A stretch of 64,000 nt of DNA from NCBI RefSeq assembly GCF_002797675.1, contig NZ_PGEX01000001.1:3038001-3102000 (forward strand). The letters run 5' to 3'. Origin of the DNA: Hallerella succinigenes. Its GTDB lineage: Bacteria; Fibrobacterota; Fibrobacteria; Fibrobacterales; Fibrobacteraceae. Below the pieces are notes generated by a model. It made no database searches, was not told where the DNA came from, and worked only from the letters and a program-made list of their open reading frames with translations. Shown here piece after piece: positions 29,790 to 40,309 of this stretch (position 1 is the first letter of the stretch; each line of letters starts with the position of its first letter). Made by a program: the position numbers and the translations under genes.

Positions 29790-30260
29790 CTACTTTTCTT
29801 TGACCGAACTGGCGACCGGCGGATCGAGCTGCATCACCTGCTTCACGAATTCGTTAACTTCCTTGAACTCGCGATAGACAGAGGCAAAGCGAACATAGGC
29901 GACGGCATCGATCTTGCGAAGCTCTTCCATCACCAAATTGCCGATTTCATCGTAGCGCACTTCCTGGCTTTCACTTGTCATCAAAGCGTTCTCGACTCGA
30001 GTCACGATTTCTTCAATGAGGCGACGGCTCACGGGGCGCTTTTTACAAGCTGCATCGATACCGGAGATAAGCTTTTCCCGCTTGAACGGTTCATGACGGC
30101 CATCCCTTTTTGTAACGGTCAACGGGACAACTTCGACATATTCGTAAGTTGTAAAACGCCTTCCGCAGGCAAGGCATTCGCGGCGACGACGGATCGAAAG
30201 ACCGCTGGAGCGACTATCGACAACTTTGTCTTCTGTATGGTGGCAATAAGGACAAATCAT
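29790..30260 (-). CDS. nrdR: NrdR, ATP/dATP-dependent repressor of ribonucleotide reductase genes
   Basis: 156 residues from the ATG at 30260 (MICPYCHH), the conserved start for this family; an in-frame TTG 27 bases upstream is less likely. The zinc ribbon has CPYC near the start and CLAC about 25 residues later, followed by RRFTTYEYVE; the ATP-cone domain begins with VTKRDGRHEPFKREKL. NrdR represses nrd operons when dATP is high. No nrd gene or NrdR box was noticed here, so its targets lie elsewhere. Confidence 0.96.
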   Translation of the reverse strand: MICPYCHHTEDKVVDSRSSGLSIRRRRECLACGRRFTTYEYVEVVPLTVTKRDGRHEPFKREKLISGIDAACKKRPVSRRLIEEIVTRVENALMTSESQEVRYDEIGNLVMEELRKIDAVAYVRFASVYREFKEVNEFVKQVMQLDPPVASSVKEK

Positions 30261-30331
30261 ACGCAACGAATATAGTTTTTTCGCCAAACCTTTTCTAACT
30301 TTTCAAATGAAATTCCCTTCTGGAGAACATT

Positions 30332-32008
30332 ATGGATATCCCGGAATCTACCAACTTTATTCAAGATATCATCGTTGACGATTTGAAGACCGGAAAACGC
30401 GATCACGTTTTGACCCGTTTCCCGCCGGAACCAAACGGTTATATTCACATTGGACACGCCAAAAGCATTTGCTTGAACTTCGGCACCGCGAAAAAGTTCT
30501 GTGGCAAGACAAACCTCCGTTTTGACGATACGAACCCGACAAAGGAAGACACCGAATACGTCGATTCCATTTACAACGACGTGCATTGGCTCGGTTTCAA
30601 CTGGGAAGAACCGGTGCACTATGCTAGCGACTACTATGACCAGCTTTATGATTTTGCAGAACAGCTGATCCAGCTCGGCAAGGCTTACGTCGATGACCTG
30701 TCTCCGGAAGAAATGCGCGAATACCGCGGCAATGACGCAGGTAAGCCGTCGAAGCCGTCGCCGTACCGCGATCGAAGCATCGAAGAAAACCTGGACCTTT
30801 TCCGCCGCATGAAGGCGGGTGAATTTGCCGACGGCGCAAAGACGCTCCGAGCAAAGCTCGACCTCTCAAGCCCGAACATGAACATGCGTGACCCTGCGGT
30901 CTACCGCATTAAGCATGCGACGCACCACCGCACCGGCGACAAGTGGTGCATCTACCCGATGTACGACTTTGCCCACCCGCTTTCGGACTGGATTGAAGGG
31001 ATTACGCACTCGATCTGCACTCTCGAATTCGAAGCACACCGTCCGCTGTACAACTGGTTCCTCGAAACCTTGAATTTGAAAAACCGTCCGCAGCAGATTG
31101 AGTTCGCCCGCTTGAACCTCTCCTACACGGTGATGAGCAAGCGCAAGCTTTTGGAACTCGTGAAGAGTGGCCGCGTGATGGGTTGGGACGACCCGCGCAT
31201 GCCGACGGTCTGCGGTTTCCGCCGCCGTGGCTACACCCCGTCTTCAATCCGTGAATTCTGCGACCGCATCGGCATTTCCAAGGCAGACAGCATGGTCGAC
31301 ATCAACCTGCTCTACTTCTGCATCCGCGAAGAATTGAACAGAACCGCTAGCCGCGCCATGGCCGTTCTCGATCCTATCAAGGTTGTGATCGACAACTGGG
31401 AAGACGGCAAGGTCGAAGAAGTCGATGTCGAAAACAATCCGGAAGATCCGAATGCGGGTACCCGCAAGGTTCCGTTCGGCAAGGAACTCTTCATTGAACG
31501 CGACGACTTCATGGAAAATCCGCCGAAAAAGTACTTCCGACTCAAACCGGACGGCGAAGTCCGTCTCAAAGGCGCTTACTTCGTCAAATGCGTCAGCGTG
31601 GAAAAAGACGCCGATGGGAACGTGACGACCGTTCACTGCACATACGACCCGGCCACCAAGGGAGGCGACTCTCCGGACGGACGCAAGGTCAAGGGCACGA
31701 TCCACTGGGTCAACGCTTCTACCGCAGTCGATGCAGAAGTGCGTCTTTTCGATAACCTCTTTACGCTGGAAAATACGGGAGACGTTCCGGACGGAGAAGA
31801 TCCCCTGAACTACCTGAACCCGGATTCCATGATCGTGAAACAGGCGAAGCTTGAACCTTCCCTTGCGAAGGCAAATTTGAACGATCGATTCCAGTTTATG
31901 CGTCAGGGCTATTTCTGCCTGGATTCTCGCGATTCCAAGCCGGAACACCTCGTCTTCAACCGAACCGTGGGACTCAAAGATTCATGGGGTAAGGCTCAAG
32001 CGAAGTAA
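30332..32008 (+). CDS. glnS: Glutaminyl-tRNA synthetase
   Basis: 558 residues. Class I signatures are intact: HIGH as [15 protein letters not shown] near residue 35 and the KMSKS-type VMSKRKL near 270. The downstream beta-barrel anticodon-binding region is present to the expected C-terminus ([11 protein letters not shown]). The TNPxKE motif ([10 protein letters not shown]) and [16 protein letters not shown] are typical of GlnRS rather than GluRS. It is divergent from nrdR with about 70 bases between starts and is followed by a strong terminator, so it is probably a single-gene transcript. Confidence 0.97.
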   Translation: MDIPESTNFIQDIIVDDLKTGKRDHVLTRFPPEPNGYIHIGHAKSICLNFGTAKKFCGKTNLRFDDTNPTKEDTEYVDSIYNDVHWLGFNWEEPVHYASDYYDQLYDFAEQLIQLGKAYVDDLSPEEMREYRGNDAGKPSKPSPYRDRSIEENLDLFRRMKAGEFADGAKTLRAKLDLSSPNMNMRDPAVYRIKHATHHRTGDKWCIYPMYDFAHPLSDWIEGITHSICTLEFEAHRPLYNWFLETLNLKNRPQQIEFARLNLSYTVMSKRKLLELVKSGRVMGWDDPRMPTVCGFRRRGYTPSSIREFCDRIGISKADSMVDINLLYFCIREELNRTASRAMAVLDPIKVVIDNWEDGKVEEVDVENNPEDPNAGTRKVPFGKELFIERDDFMENPPKKYFRLKPDGEVRLKGAYFVKCVSVEKDADGNVTTVHCTYDPATKGGDSPDGRKVKGTIHWVNASTAVDAEVRLFDNLFTLENTGDVPDGEDPLNYLNPDSMIVKQAKLEPSLAKANLNDRFQFMRQGYFCLDSRDSKPEHLVFNRTVGLKDSWGKAQAK

Positions 32009-32105
32009 CAAGTCCTGGTTACAACTGTATACAAGAATTGTTTGGTACAAAGACTCTTTTAATTCGATATTAGATAAATTAAGTAATACCAAACACTCCC
32101 CCTTT

Positions 32106-32149
32106 AACTCCTTCCAAGGCTCTCCTTTCCTTGGAGGGAGTTTTTTTTT
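32106..32149 (+). terminator. Rho-independent terminator after glnS
   Basis: AACTCCTTCCAAGG pairs with CCTTGGAGGGAGTT, followed by eight T residues. Its tail touches the stop of the convergent gene at 32148. Confidence 0.9.
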
Positions 32150-33509
32150 ACCACATTCCATCGAATTCAAATCCAAACCGCCACAAGTGCAAATCTTGAA
32201 AGCGTTCCGAGCGCAGTTCCAAGGAACTTTTGCCGTATAATTTCGTAGAAAAAGTCATTTGCGTTTCTAGGCGCACCACCAAAGGTTTTTTCTGAGGGCC
32301 GCGCAAAATACACAGCACCGTTGCACGCACCGCCTCTTCAATCGGAATCGAAAATCCCGGACGGATTTCATACAACGTTGTCTTCAAAGAATGCCGAGGA
32401 GTAAGTCTCCATTCCGCAAAAAGGCTGTCCTTTTTGAACAAAGAAATTCCACTTTGCATCAAGAGCGTTGTCGAGAAATCTTCCCCGACAGCAGACACGC
32501 GCGTTCCCATTCCCAACGAGGCGTATTCCTGACGCCGCAGGCAGGAAATCTCTGCCACAGAGCGAGCCTTCCCCGTATCCAGCGGAACGGCAACACTCAA
32601 AAGCAGCCGAAGATTCAAGTCCCCAAGGGCTATCTGTACTGTGGAATTTCCCACAGCACGGTGCGTTTCCACAATCTTCGGCAGTCGAAAAATCCCGTGC
32701 AGCGTATCGTTCTTGTGCAGATAAGCGCGAAAGCGCAATCGCAGCGGAAGCGAATTTTTTCCTTTTTCAGACGTTCCGGAAACGTACAAGAGAGGCGTAT
32801 TCCAATGCTTGGAATAAAGAACCTGCACGTCGGCGGTAGAGTTTTTTGCGCGCAGAAAGGCTCCCCGGAATCCGTCCAAAGAAAAATTTCCCATTCCGAA
32901 GAGCTGAATATTTTTCGGCGAACCGATTGCCGTATGAAATCCAGCAGTCGAATCTTCCCACGCAAAAGCGCCTACCGTCAAAGGCTTTAAGCGAACCGTG
33001 AGAATACCGCCGAGCCTTTTTTGCAACGCAACGGCACTGCCCACGTCTATCGAAGAAAGATTCCCCGCCGCAAAAGAAAAGCGCCTGCCCTTGTACTGCA
33101 AGCGCCTGTATTGCACAGTCGGACTTTGGGCGCCTTGCGATTTGAAACGGACTTCGCCAGAGATTCGCCAGAGCCCTAGCGCAAGGCGCATCTGCTGATT
33201 CCGCAGATTTCCCGCCGAATCTAAAGAAAGAGCCTCTTGAAAAGCTCCTCGAAAATTCAAACCGTCCAAACGTTCCGTCCAAGATTTTTGACAGGGTTCA
33301 AGGCCCAAAGCTTCCCATTCTGTACAAGCTTCTTCCCCGTCGCCCGCTTCGATCAGGCGCAAAAGTTCTTCCAAGTCTTCTTCGCCAATTTTGCCATCGT
33401 CATAAGCCCAAAATGCGTCTTCAACAGAAACGCTTTCCCGTTCCGCCGACCAAAGCATTCCCTGCAGAGCTAGCAGGATTCCCAAAATTATTCCAATGTC
33501 ACGCCGCAA
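32148..33509 (-). CDS. Exported protein of unknown function, possibly an outer-membrane beta-barrel
   Basis: 453 residues with a signal peptide (MRRDIGIILGILLALQGMLWSA). Residues ~25-80 are acidic and helical (YDDGKIGEEDLEELLRLIEAGDGEE). The rest is a long series of alternating beta strands with frequent aromatic and Gly residues (QYRRLQYKGRRFSFAAGNL, LFGMGNFSLDGFRGAFLRA), and the protein ends in an aromatic residue (GFEFDGMW), as outer-membrane barrels often do. I recognise no family. A barrel is an inference from the strand pattern and terminus; a periplasmic beta protein is the alternative. It is divergent from rsmG. Confidence 0.75.
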   Translation of the reverse strand: MRRDIGIILGILLALQGMLWSAERESVSVEDAFWAYDDGKIGEEDLEELLRLIEAGDGEEACTEWEALGLEPCQKSWTERLDGLNFRGAFQEALSLDSAGNLRNQQMRLALGLWRISGEVRFKSQGAQSPTVQYRRLQYKGRRFSFAAGNLSSIDVGSAVALQKRLGGILTVRLKPLTVGAFAWEDSTAGFHTAIGSPKNIQLFGMGNFSLDGFRGAFLRAKNSTADVQVLYSKHWNTPLLYVSGTSEKGKNSLPLRLRFRAYLHKNDTLHGIFRLPKIVETHRAVGNSTVQIALGDLNLRLLLSVAVPLDTGKARSVAEISCLRRQEYASLGMGTRVSAVGEDFSTTLLMQSGISLFKKDSLFAEWRLTPRHSLKTTLYEIRPGFSIPIEEAVRATVLCILRGPQKKPLVVRLETQMTFSTKLYGKSSLELRSERFQDLHLWRFGFEFDGMW

Positions 33510-33598
33510 TCTTTTCTCCTATCCAAAAGACATTTCCTTTATAAGACGTCCGAAATTCGGATTGGAAGAAAAAACGTTTATTTTTCTACTTTTAAAAC

Positions 33599-34309
33599 AT
33601 GCCTTCTAAATTTTCCAAACGTCCAGTCAATCAGGTTTTTCCCCTTTTCAACGGCAAGCGTACCGTTCCTTCCGTTGCAGGTTTAAAGCAACTGTTGGAA
33701 TATCACGGAGTCGATCTCCAAAAGGAAACCCTTGAACAGTTGTGGGCTTACCACCAGCTTTTGCGCGAGCACAACAAGGACCAGGATCTGACCCGTCTGA
33801 ACGCTTTTGAAACGATTGTAGAACGTCATTATGCGGACTGCACACTCATCAACGCCTACGTGCCGGAATGGCCAAAGCGCATGATCGACGTCGGCAGCGG
33901 CGCAGGCTTTCCGGGAATTCCGTTAAAGCTCGTGAATCCGGACATTCGCCTGACTCTTTGCGAACCGCGCCCGAACCGCATTGAATTTTTGAACCTCGTC
34001 ATCCAAGAACTCGGTCTCAAAGGCATCGACGTCTTCGGCCACAAGGTGACCAGCCGCAGCCTCACTTTCCCCGTACAAGGAGTCATTAGCCGAGCCTTTG
34101 AACTGATCGAGCTTACGCTCCCGAGAATTCAGAAAGCTCTCGTTCCGGGTGGACGCGCTTACTTTATGAAGGGGCCTGCCGTCAAAGACGAACTCGCGAC
34201 TCTGCATCCGGAAGATTACGGATTCAAGCTTGTTTCCAAGCATTTCTACCGCATTCCACGCAGCACGCAGGACCGCGCCCTCGTGATCTTAGAAAAAGAA
34301 CAGGAATAA
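33599..34309 (+). CDS. rsmG: 16S rRNA (guanine-527-N7)-methyltransferase
   Basis: 236 residues. The SAM-binding motif MIDVGSGAGFPGIPLK is diagnostic for RsmG, followed by LCEPRPNRIEFL and the SRAFELIELTLPRIQKAL segment. The N-terminal extension (~35 residues, basic) is slightly longer than usual. RsmG methylates G527 of 16S rRNA. It is not beside parA/parB or mnmG as in many bacteria; its right neighbour is a decayed FISUMP gene. Confidence 0.94.
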   Translation: MPSKFSKRPVNQVFPLFNGKRTVPSVAGLKQLLEYHGVDLQKETLEQLWAYHQLLREHNKDQDLTRLNAFETIVERHYADCTLINAYVPEWPKRMIDVGSGAGFPGIPLKLVNPDIRLTLCEPRPNRIEFLNLVIQELGLKGIDVFGHKVTSRSLTFPVQGVISRAFELIELTLPRIQKALVPGGRAYFMKGPAVKDELATLHPEDYGFKLVSKHFYRIPRSTQDRALVILEKEQE

Positions 34310-34321
34310 TTTTTTCCTCCG

Positions 34322-35995
<1,674 letters not shown>

Positions 35996-35998
35996 CTA

Positions 35999-36017
35999 CA
36001 AAATAGGCTTTATTTTG
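35999..36017. promoter_or_regulatory. Inverted repeat between tgt and the ECF sigma gene
   Basis: CAAAATA, five bases, TATTTTG: a perfect 7-bp dyad just upstream of the tgt start and ~97 bases before the sigma gene. Candidate operator or AT-rich promoter element; no protein assigned. Confidence 0.3.
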
Positions 36018-36113
36018 TCATTTCCAACAAAACTAGCCCAAAAATCCGCTTTTTTTTCATATTTCTTATTTTGAAAGCAACCGATCCTTTTTGAAAAGCA
36101 TCCAAAGGATTGA

Positions 36114-36659
36114 ATGAGCGAAAAAGAGATTATCAAAAAGCTCCAAAAAGGAGATTTGAGCGCCCTCAAGCGCGTCTGGGACGAGCACAGCCAGCATGTG
36201 CTGAACCTCGCCTTCCGCATGCTCTTGGACCGCGAACAGGCAGAAGACATTCTGATGGATGTCTTTGTCCAGATTTCGGAAGCGATTCAAAAATTCCGTG
36301 GAGAATCGAGCCTTTCGACGTGGCTTTACACGCTAACGAAAAACGCCTGCCTGATGAAGCTGCGCAGCGACAAGGTTCACTTGACAATCGAAACTGACCG
36401 CCATCTAGAAATAGAAGAACGCGCCATCGGACGATCCGAAAGGGCTGATGCAATCCTCGACAAGGATGCTCTCGCTTACGGTCTCTCCATTCTCACGCCC
36501 GATCAGCGCAGTCTTTTATGGCTGAAAGATGCGGAAGGTCTCGATATCAAAATCCTTTCTGAAATATACAACGCGCCGGAAGGCACGCTGAAAGCCCGAC
36601 TTTCCCGTGCCCGCGCACAGGTCCGTCAGGTCCTCGATAAGGAGACTGCTTATGCGTAA
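36114..36659 (+). CDS. ECF-type RNA polymerase sigma factor
   Basis: 181 residues with sigma region 2 (LAFRMLLDREQAEDILMDVF, then GESSLSTWLYTLTKNAC) and region 4 (LSILTPDQRSLLWLKDAEGLDIKILSEIYNAPEGTLKARLSRAR). There is no region 1 or 3, as expected for extracytoplasmic-function sigmas. It overlaps the next gene by 8 bases and heads a three-gene operon with a single-TM protein and a Spy/CpxP-like periplasmic protein, a layout typical of an envelope or metal stress module in which the membrane protein holds the sigma inactive. Confidence 0.93.
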   Translation: MSEKEIIKKLQKGDLSALKRVWDEHSQHVLNLAFRMLLDREQAEDILMDVFVQISEAIQKFRGESSLSTWLYTLTKNACLMKLRSDKVHLTIETDRHLEIEERAIGRSERADAILDKDALAYGLSILTPDQRSLLWLKDAEGLDIKILSEIYNAPEGTLKARLSRARAQVRQVLDKETAYA

Positions 36660-36981
36660 AGAAATCGATTTTTCCAAGTCCCGAAGACTCAAGCCTCGCA
36701 GCGATTCCTGGGCAAAGGTCGTTGCCCGAATCGAAGCTAGACAAGAAGAAAGCCGGTTCATCTTGTTCCGCAAGCTTTCCTCTGTGGCTGTCGCAGCAAG
36801 CGTTCTGCTTGTCGCCGGCGCTTTCTTCCTCGGAATGAACACGCGTTCGATCTCTCAAGAAATTCTCGACGATTCCGATTCTTCGGTGGAATGCCTCTCT
36901 TGGTATTCTTCCCTGGGTTCCGGTGAATCCGTCAGTACCTTTGCCACCGCTGTTGACAATTACTACACAACAGGAGAATAA
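36652..36981 (+). CDS. Small single-pass membrane protein, candidate anti-sigma factor
   Basis: 109 residues from the ATG at 36652, preceded by AAGGAG inside the sigma gene. A basic cytoplasmic N-terminus (~1-45, RKEIDFSKSRRLKPRSDSWAKVV), one membrane helix (~46-65, VAVAASVLLVAGAFFLGM) and an acidic ~45-residue periplasmic tail with one Cys. There is no zinc HxxxCxxC motif, so it is not a ZAS-type anti-sigma. Assignment as anti-sigma rests on topology and coupling to the sigma gene; the sequence family is not recognised. Confidence 0.75.
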   Translation: MRKEIDFSKSRRLKPRSDSWAKVVARIEARQEESRFILFRKLSSVAVAASVLLVAGAFFLGMNTRSISQEILDDSDSSVECLSWYSSLGSGESVSTFATAVDNYYTTGE

Positions 36982-36984
36982 ACC

Positions 36985-37611
36985 ATGCAAAAAAGCTACA
37001 CACTTCTTTGGATTTGCGGACTTGTCTTAGCCGCCGCTGTCGGCTTCTTTGCAAGTTCAGTCGTCTTCTGCCACAAGAATCCAGAGCCGCCTACTGCACC
37101 GGAATTTGCAAAGGACAAACCTCAAAACGAATGGCACGCCTTTAAAAAGCAACGGCACTTCAACTTTAAACACAAAATGGACAGCGCTCTCGGACTTTCC
37201 AAGGAACAGATTGCAAAGCTCGACTCCAACGGTCGCGCCTGTAATGCATTCCGACGCGAAATGAGCCGCCAGATCAGGCTTGCCGAACAAGAACTCCACA
37301 CGCTCCTCAAGGCGGACATAATCAACGAAGCGGCGCTCCAGTCCACGCGCGCCAAGCTTCTCCTGTTGAATGAAAAGCGGCTCGATCAGCGCATTCAAGA
37401 CGTTAAATTTTTCAAGAGCGTCTTGACCGCCGAACAGCACAAAAAGTTCAAAGATCAGCCATCCAAATTCGACCTGATGCCCCCCAAGGTCAATAGGATG
37501 GAACAAATGCAAGGAGAACATCCCAAAATGGATTACCCCAACATGGAAGGTCCGCGCATGGGTCCCCCGCCGCAGCGTGACGGTGCTCACAATTCGCCTC
37601 CGTGTGAGTAA
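36985..37611 (+). CDS. Spy/CpxP/CnrX-like periplasmic sensor protein
   Basis: 208 residues with an N-terminal membrane anchor or uncleaved signal (LWICGLVLAAAVGFFASSVVF) and a helical core containing two LTxxQ-type motifs (LGLSKEQIAKLD and LTAEQHKKFKD), the mark of the Spy/CpxP and metal-resistance sensor fold. The C-terminal ~45 residues are rich in Met, Pro, His and Gly, which could bind soft metals. Three bases separate it from the single-TM gene. By analogy to CnrYXH it would be the periplasmic sensor that releases the ECF sigma; that is inference. Confidence 0.8.
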   Translation: MQKSYTLLWICGLVLAAAVGFFASSVVFCHKNPEPPTAPEFAKDKPQNEWHAFKKQRHFNFKHKMDSALGLSKEQIAKLDSNGRACNAFRREMSRQIRLAEQELHTLLKADIINEAALQSTRAKLLLLNEKRLDQRIQDVKFFKSVLTAEQHKKFKDQPSKFDLMPPKVNRMEQMQGEHPKMDYPNMEGPRMGPPPQRDGAHNSPPCE

Positions 37612-37710
37612 TTGTAAAGATTTTTGCAAGGAAAAAGTACCTATCCTATCCTTGTCCACCCGCCTTAAAATGTCTATATTTTAATTGTAATTGATTTCCT
37701 CCATACCCCA

Positions 37711-37750
37711 AACAAGCGTAGGCTCTTCGGAGACCTACGTTTGTTTTTTT
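37711..37750 (+). terminator. Rho-independent terminator after the ECF operon
   Basis: CAAGCGTAGG pairs with CCTACGTTTG (one G-T pair) around an 11-base loop that can itself fold, followed by TTTTTTT. Confidence 0.85.
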
Positions 37751-37763
37751 ACGGTTCTGAATT

Positions 37764-38759
37764 TTAAGGAAATCCAATTTCTTCGACAGCATCCATCGCC
37801 GTGCGAATCAAAGCGGCTCCATCCAAAGCCTTAGGGGCTCCTTCCGAAAGAATCTGGCGAAACTTTCTGCCGCCCGGAAAGCCGGTAAAGATTCCATACA
37901 AATGTTTTGTGAGAACCGAAAGTGGACATCCTTCTGCCTGCGCCTTTTGCACATAAGGCAAGAAGGCTTCGAGCAAAGCCTTGCGCGTTTGCGGTGCAAA
38001 GTCTTTCCCGCCATAGATTTCAGAATCTGCCGTGGCAAGCATCCAAGGGTTTGCGTAAACGGCACGTCCCATCATGACTCCATCGACATGCTTCAAATGT
38101 TCCTTCGCCTGGTCAATGGTTCTGATGTCCCCATTCACAGAAATATTCAACTGCGGGAAAACTTCCTTGAGCTTGTAAACGGTCTCGTAATGGATCGCCG
38201 GCTTTTCGCGATTTTCCTTGGGCGAATATCCTCGGAGCCTTGCCGTGCGAGCGTGGATGATGAACGTGTCGCATCCGGCGGAGTGGACCGTGCGAATAAA
38301 GTCTTCAAAGAATTCCCAGCCGGTGAAGTCATCGACGCCGATGCGGGTCTTGACCGTTACCGGAATCTGAACTTCCTTTTTCATCGACTGCACGCATTCT
38401 GCGACCAGATCCTTTTGCTTCATCAACATGGCGCCAAAGGAGCCGCTCTGGACACGTTCCGAAGGGCAACCGCAGTTGAGGTTCACCTCGTCAAAACCTG
38501 CGCCTTCCACGATCTTTGCACATTCCGCAAGCATTTTCGGATCGCTACCGCCGAGCTGTAACGCAACGGGATTTTCCACCGGATCGTGCTGCAAAAACCT
38601 GGGACCTGCGTGCAAAAGCGCATTCGCCACGATCATCTCCGTGTACAGCAAAACGTTCTTGGACAGGAGTCTCAAAAAGAAACGTTCGTGCCGATCGGTA
38701 AAATCGAGCATGGGAGCGACCGAAAGGCGTCTATGGAAGTTCAGGTCTTTACAAATCAT
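37764..38759 (-). CDS. dusA: tRNA-dihydrouridine synthase, DusA type
   Basis: 331 residues. Conserved blocks: SVAPMLDFTDRHERFFLRLL at the N-terminus (FMN site), NLNCGCPSERVQSGSFGAMLM with the catalytic Cys, KTRIGVDDF, IIHARTARLRGYSPKENR and GVMMGRAVYANPW. The GxSPKENR and TDRHxR signatures assign it to DusA, which reduces U20/U20a of tRNA. It is divergent from the aspartoacylase gene with only 27 bases between starts. Confidence 0.94.
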   Translation of the reverse strand: MICKDLNFHRRLSVAPMLDFTDRHERFFLRLLSKNVLLYTEMIVANALLHAGPRFLQHDPVENPVALQLGGSDPKMLAECAKIVEGAGFDEVNLNCGCPSERVQSGSFGAMLMKQKDLVAECVQSMKKEVQIPVTVKTRIGVDDFTGWEFFEDFIRTVHSAGCDTFIIHARTARLRGYSPKENREKPAIHYETVYKLKEVFPQLNISVNGDIRTIDQAKEHLKHVDGVMMGRAVYANPWMLATADSEIYGGKDFAPQTRKALLEAFLPYVQKAQAEGCPLSVLTKHLYGIFTGFPGGRKFRQILSEGAPKALDGAALIRTAMDAVEEIGFP

Positions 38760-38772
38760 GCGCCAAATTTAG

Positions 38773-38778
38773 TATAAT
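38773..38778 (+). promoter_or_regulatory. TATAAT element just upstream of the aspartoacylase start
   Basis: An exact TATAAT ends 8 bases before the ATG at 38787. If used as a -10 box the transcript would be leaderless or nearly so; an AAGG also overlaps the gap as a possible Shine-Dalgarno. Which is real cannot be told from sequence. Confidence 0.35.
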
Positions 38779-38786
38779 AAGGATAT

Positions 38787-39680
38787 ATGAGCCAAATTAA
38801 GACTATCGTCATCGCCGGCGGAACTCACGGAAACGAACTGACTGGAGTCAAGCTTTACAGTAAATGGGCCGCCGATAACCACTATTACAAGCACGCATGC
38901 CCTTCGGCAAAAATTGAACTTGTCCACACGAACATCGAAGCGACTCAAGTTTGTCGCCGCTACGTGGATCTGGACTTGAACCGCAGTTTTGCAAACAGGC
39001 TTTTAGCCCTCGAAAATCCGAGCGCCTACGAAATTCGCCGTGCCAAGGAATTGAACGACCGCTTTGGCCCGAAAGGCGAAAATACAAAGACCGACCTCAT
39101 CATCGATGTCCACAACACGACGTCAAACATGGGCGTCTGCCTGATTCTTTCCACCCGAGATCCGTTCACCATGCGCGCGAGCGCCGAACTCGTCCATGAA
39201 TTTCCGAACTGCTTTATTTACTACCAGCCGGAAGAACGTGGCGAATCCCCCTATTTTGGAACGATCGCGAAAGCGGACATCTGCTTAGAAATCGGTGCAC
39301 AGCCGCATGGGACTCTCGATGCAAGCCTCTTCGCTGAAACCGAAAAGATCGTTCTTCGCTACCTGGAAATGGCAGAAGAATGGAACCAGGGGATCTTGCA
39401 AAAGAAGCCGAAGAAAACCGTGGACGTCTATACGCAATACAAAGACATCGACTATCCGCGAGACAAGTTCGGCGAAATCCGTGGCATGGTCCATCCGAAC
39501 CTGCAAAACGGCGATTACAAAGAAGTCAAATCGAGCGACCCGATTTTTATTTCCTTCGATGGAAAAGATATTCCAAACGAAGAAGACAAGAGCGTTTGGC
39601 CGATTTTCATCAACGAAAGCGCTTATTACGAAAAGAAGCTCGCCATGAGCCTTACCCTTAAAACCACAGAGGAATGGTAA
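38787..39680 (+). CDS. Aspartoacylase / succinylglutamate desuccinylase-family deacylase
   Basis: 297 residues. Zinc and substrate motifs of the ASPA branch are present: GGTHGNELTG near residue 12, the DLDLNRSF block, DVHNTTSNMG near 105, and the catalytic Glu region ICLEIGAQPHG. These match N-acetyl-aspartate deacylases better than AstE. Substrate in this organism is not certain; deacylation of N-acetyl amino acids is the family activity. It overlaps the following gene by one base (TAATG). Confidence 0.9.
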   Translation: MSQIKTIVIAGGTHGNELTGVKLYSKWAADNHYYKHACPSAKIELVHTNIEATQVCRRYVDLDLNRSFANRLLALENPSAYEIRRAKELNDRFGPKGENTKTDLIIDVHNTTSNMGVCLILSTRDPFTMRASAELVHEFPNCFIYYQPEERGESPYFGTIAKADICLEIGAQPHGTLDASLFAETEKIVLRYLEMAEEWNQGILQKKPKKTVDVYTQYKDIDYPRDKFGEIRGMVHPNLQNGDYKEVKSSDPIFISFDGKDIPNEEDKSVWPIFINESAYYEKKLAMSLTLKTTEEW

Positions 39681-40300
39681 TGTCCGAAGAAAATCAGGAA
39701 CTGCACTCCCCGACGACAGACGAAAAAATTTCGAGTCTTCTCGCTTTGATTGAAGAGCAGCGCAACTCCCGTTACGAATCCCACTTTGACGAAATCCTCG
39801 ACGGTTTTGAAGACTTTTTGATCAGCCGTCCGGAACCTCCAAGAGAATGGCAGGAACGCTTTGACGCTTCGGGCAAAAAATTCGACTACTGGCAGATCGT
39901 GCTTCCGCAAGATTTCCAGGATCCGTTCGAAGACGACCTCGGCAATATTCGCCGTCTGCGCAATGAATTTTCGGACACAAAGCCGACGATGGCTTTGGAA
40001 CACATGCTCATTTCGCGCAATTACTTCTTGTACGAAAACGGTCACGCAGCACCAGTTCCCGCTCCACAGCCGATCCTGATGCTCGAAAGCATGGACGACG
40101 AAAATTCAAAAATCGACTGGGACTGCTGCTTTACGCTCTTCGGAGATGGCAGTTTTTACGCTTACAATCTAAACCAGGATGACGAAGAAGAACTCGGTGA
40201 AGATTTCAAGAGTATTTTAAAGGATAGAATCGGCGTTCTTTCGGAATTGCGCATGATCGTTCCGGCAGAAGGTCGTGACTACGGTTTTTTGCACAGCTGA
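39680..40300 (+). CDS. Conserved-type hypothetical cytoplasmic protein, acidic
   Basis: 206 residues from the second ATG (39680), which overlaps the aspartoacylase stop and has AGAGG 7 bases upstream; an ATG two codons earlier is the alternative. It is acidic, with no signal peptide or membrane segment. Visible features are an N-terminal helical region, a Pro-rich bend (PVPAPQP) and a C-terminal mixed region (DWDCCFTLFGDGSFYAYNL). I do not recognise it. It is translationally coupled to the aspartoacylase and 9 bases upstream of a secreted protein gene. Confidence 0.8.
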   Translation: MSEENQELHSPTTDEKISSLLALIEEQRNSRYESHFDEILDGFEDFLISRPEPPREWQERFDASGKKFDYWQIVLPQDFQDPFEDDLGNIRRLRNEFSDTKPTMALEHMLISRNYFLYENGHAAPVPAPQPILMLESMDDENSKIDWDCCFTLFGDGSFYAYNLNQDDEEELGEDFKSILKDRIGVLSELRMIVPAEGRDYGFLHS

Positions 40301-40309
40301 GAAGGTCGG

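Noticed and set aside
32009-32105. tRNA or small RNA gene after glnS
   Set aside because: No cloverleaf or TTCGA arm; the sequence is AT-rich and leads straight into the terminator.
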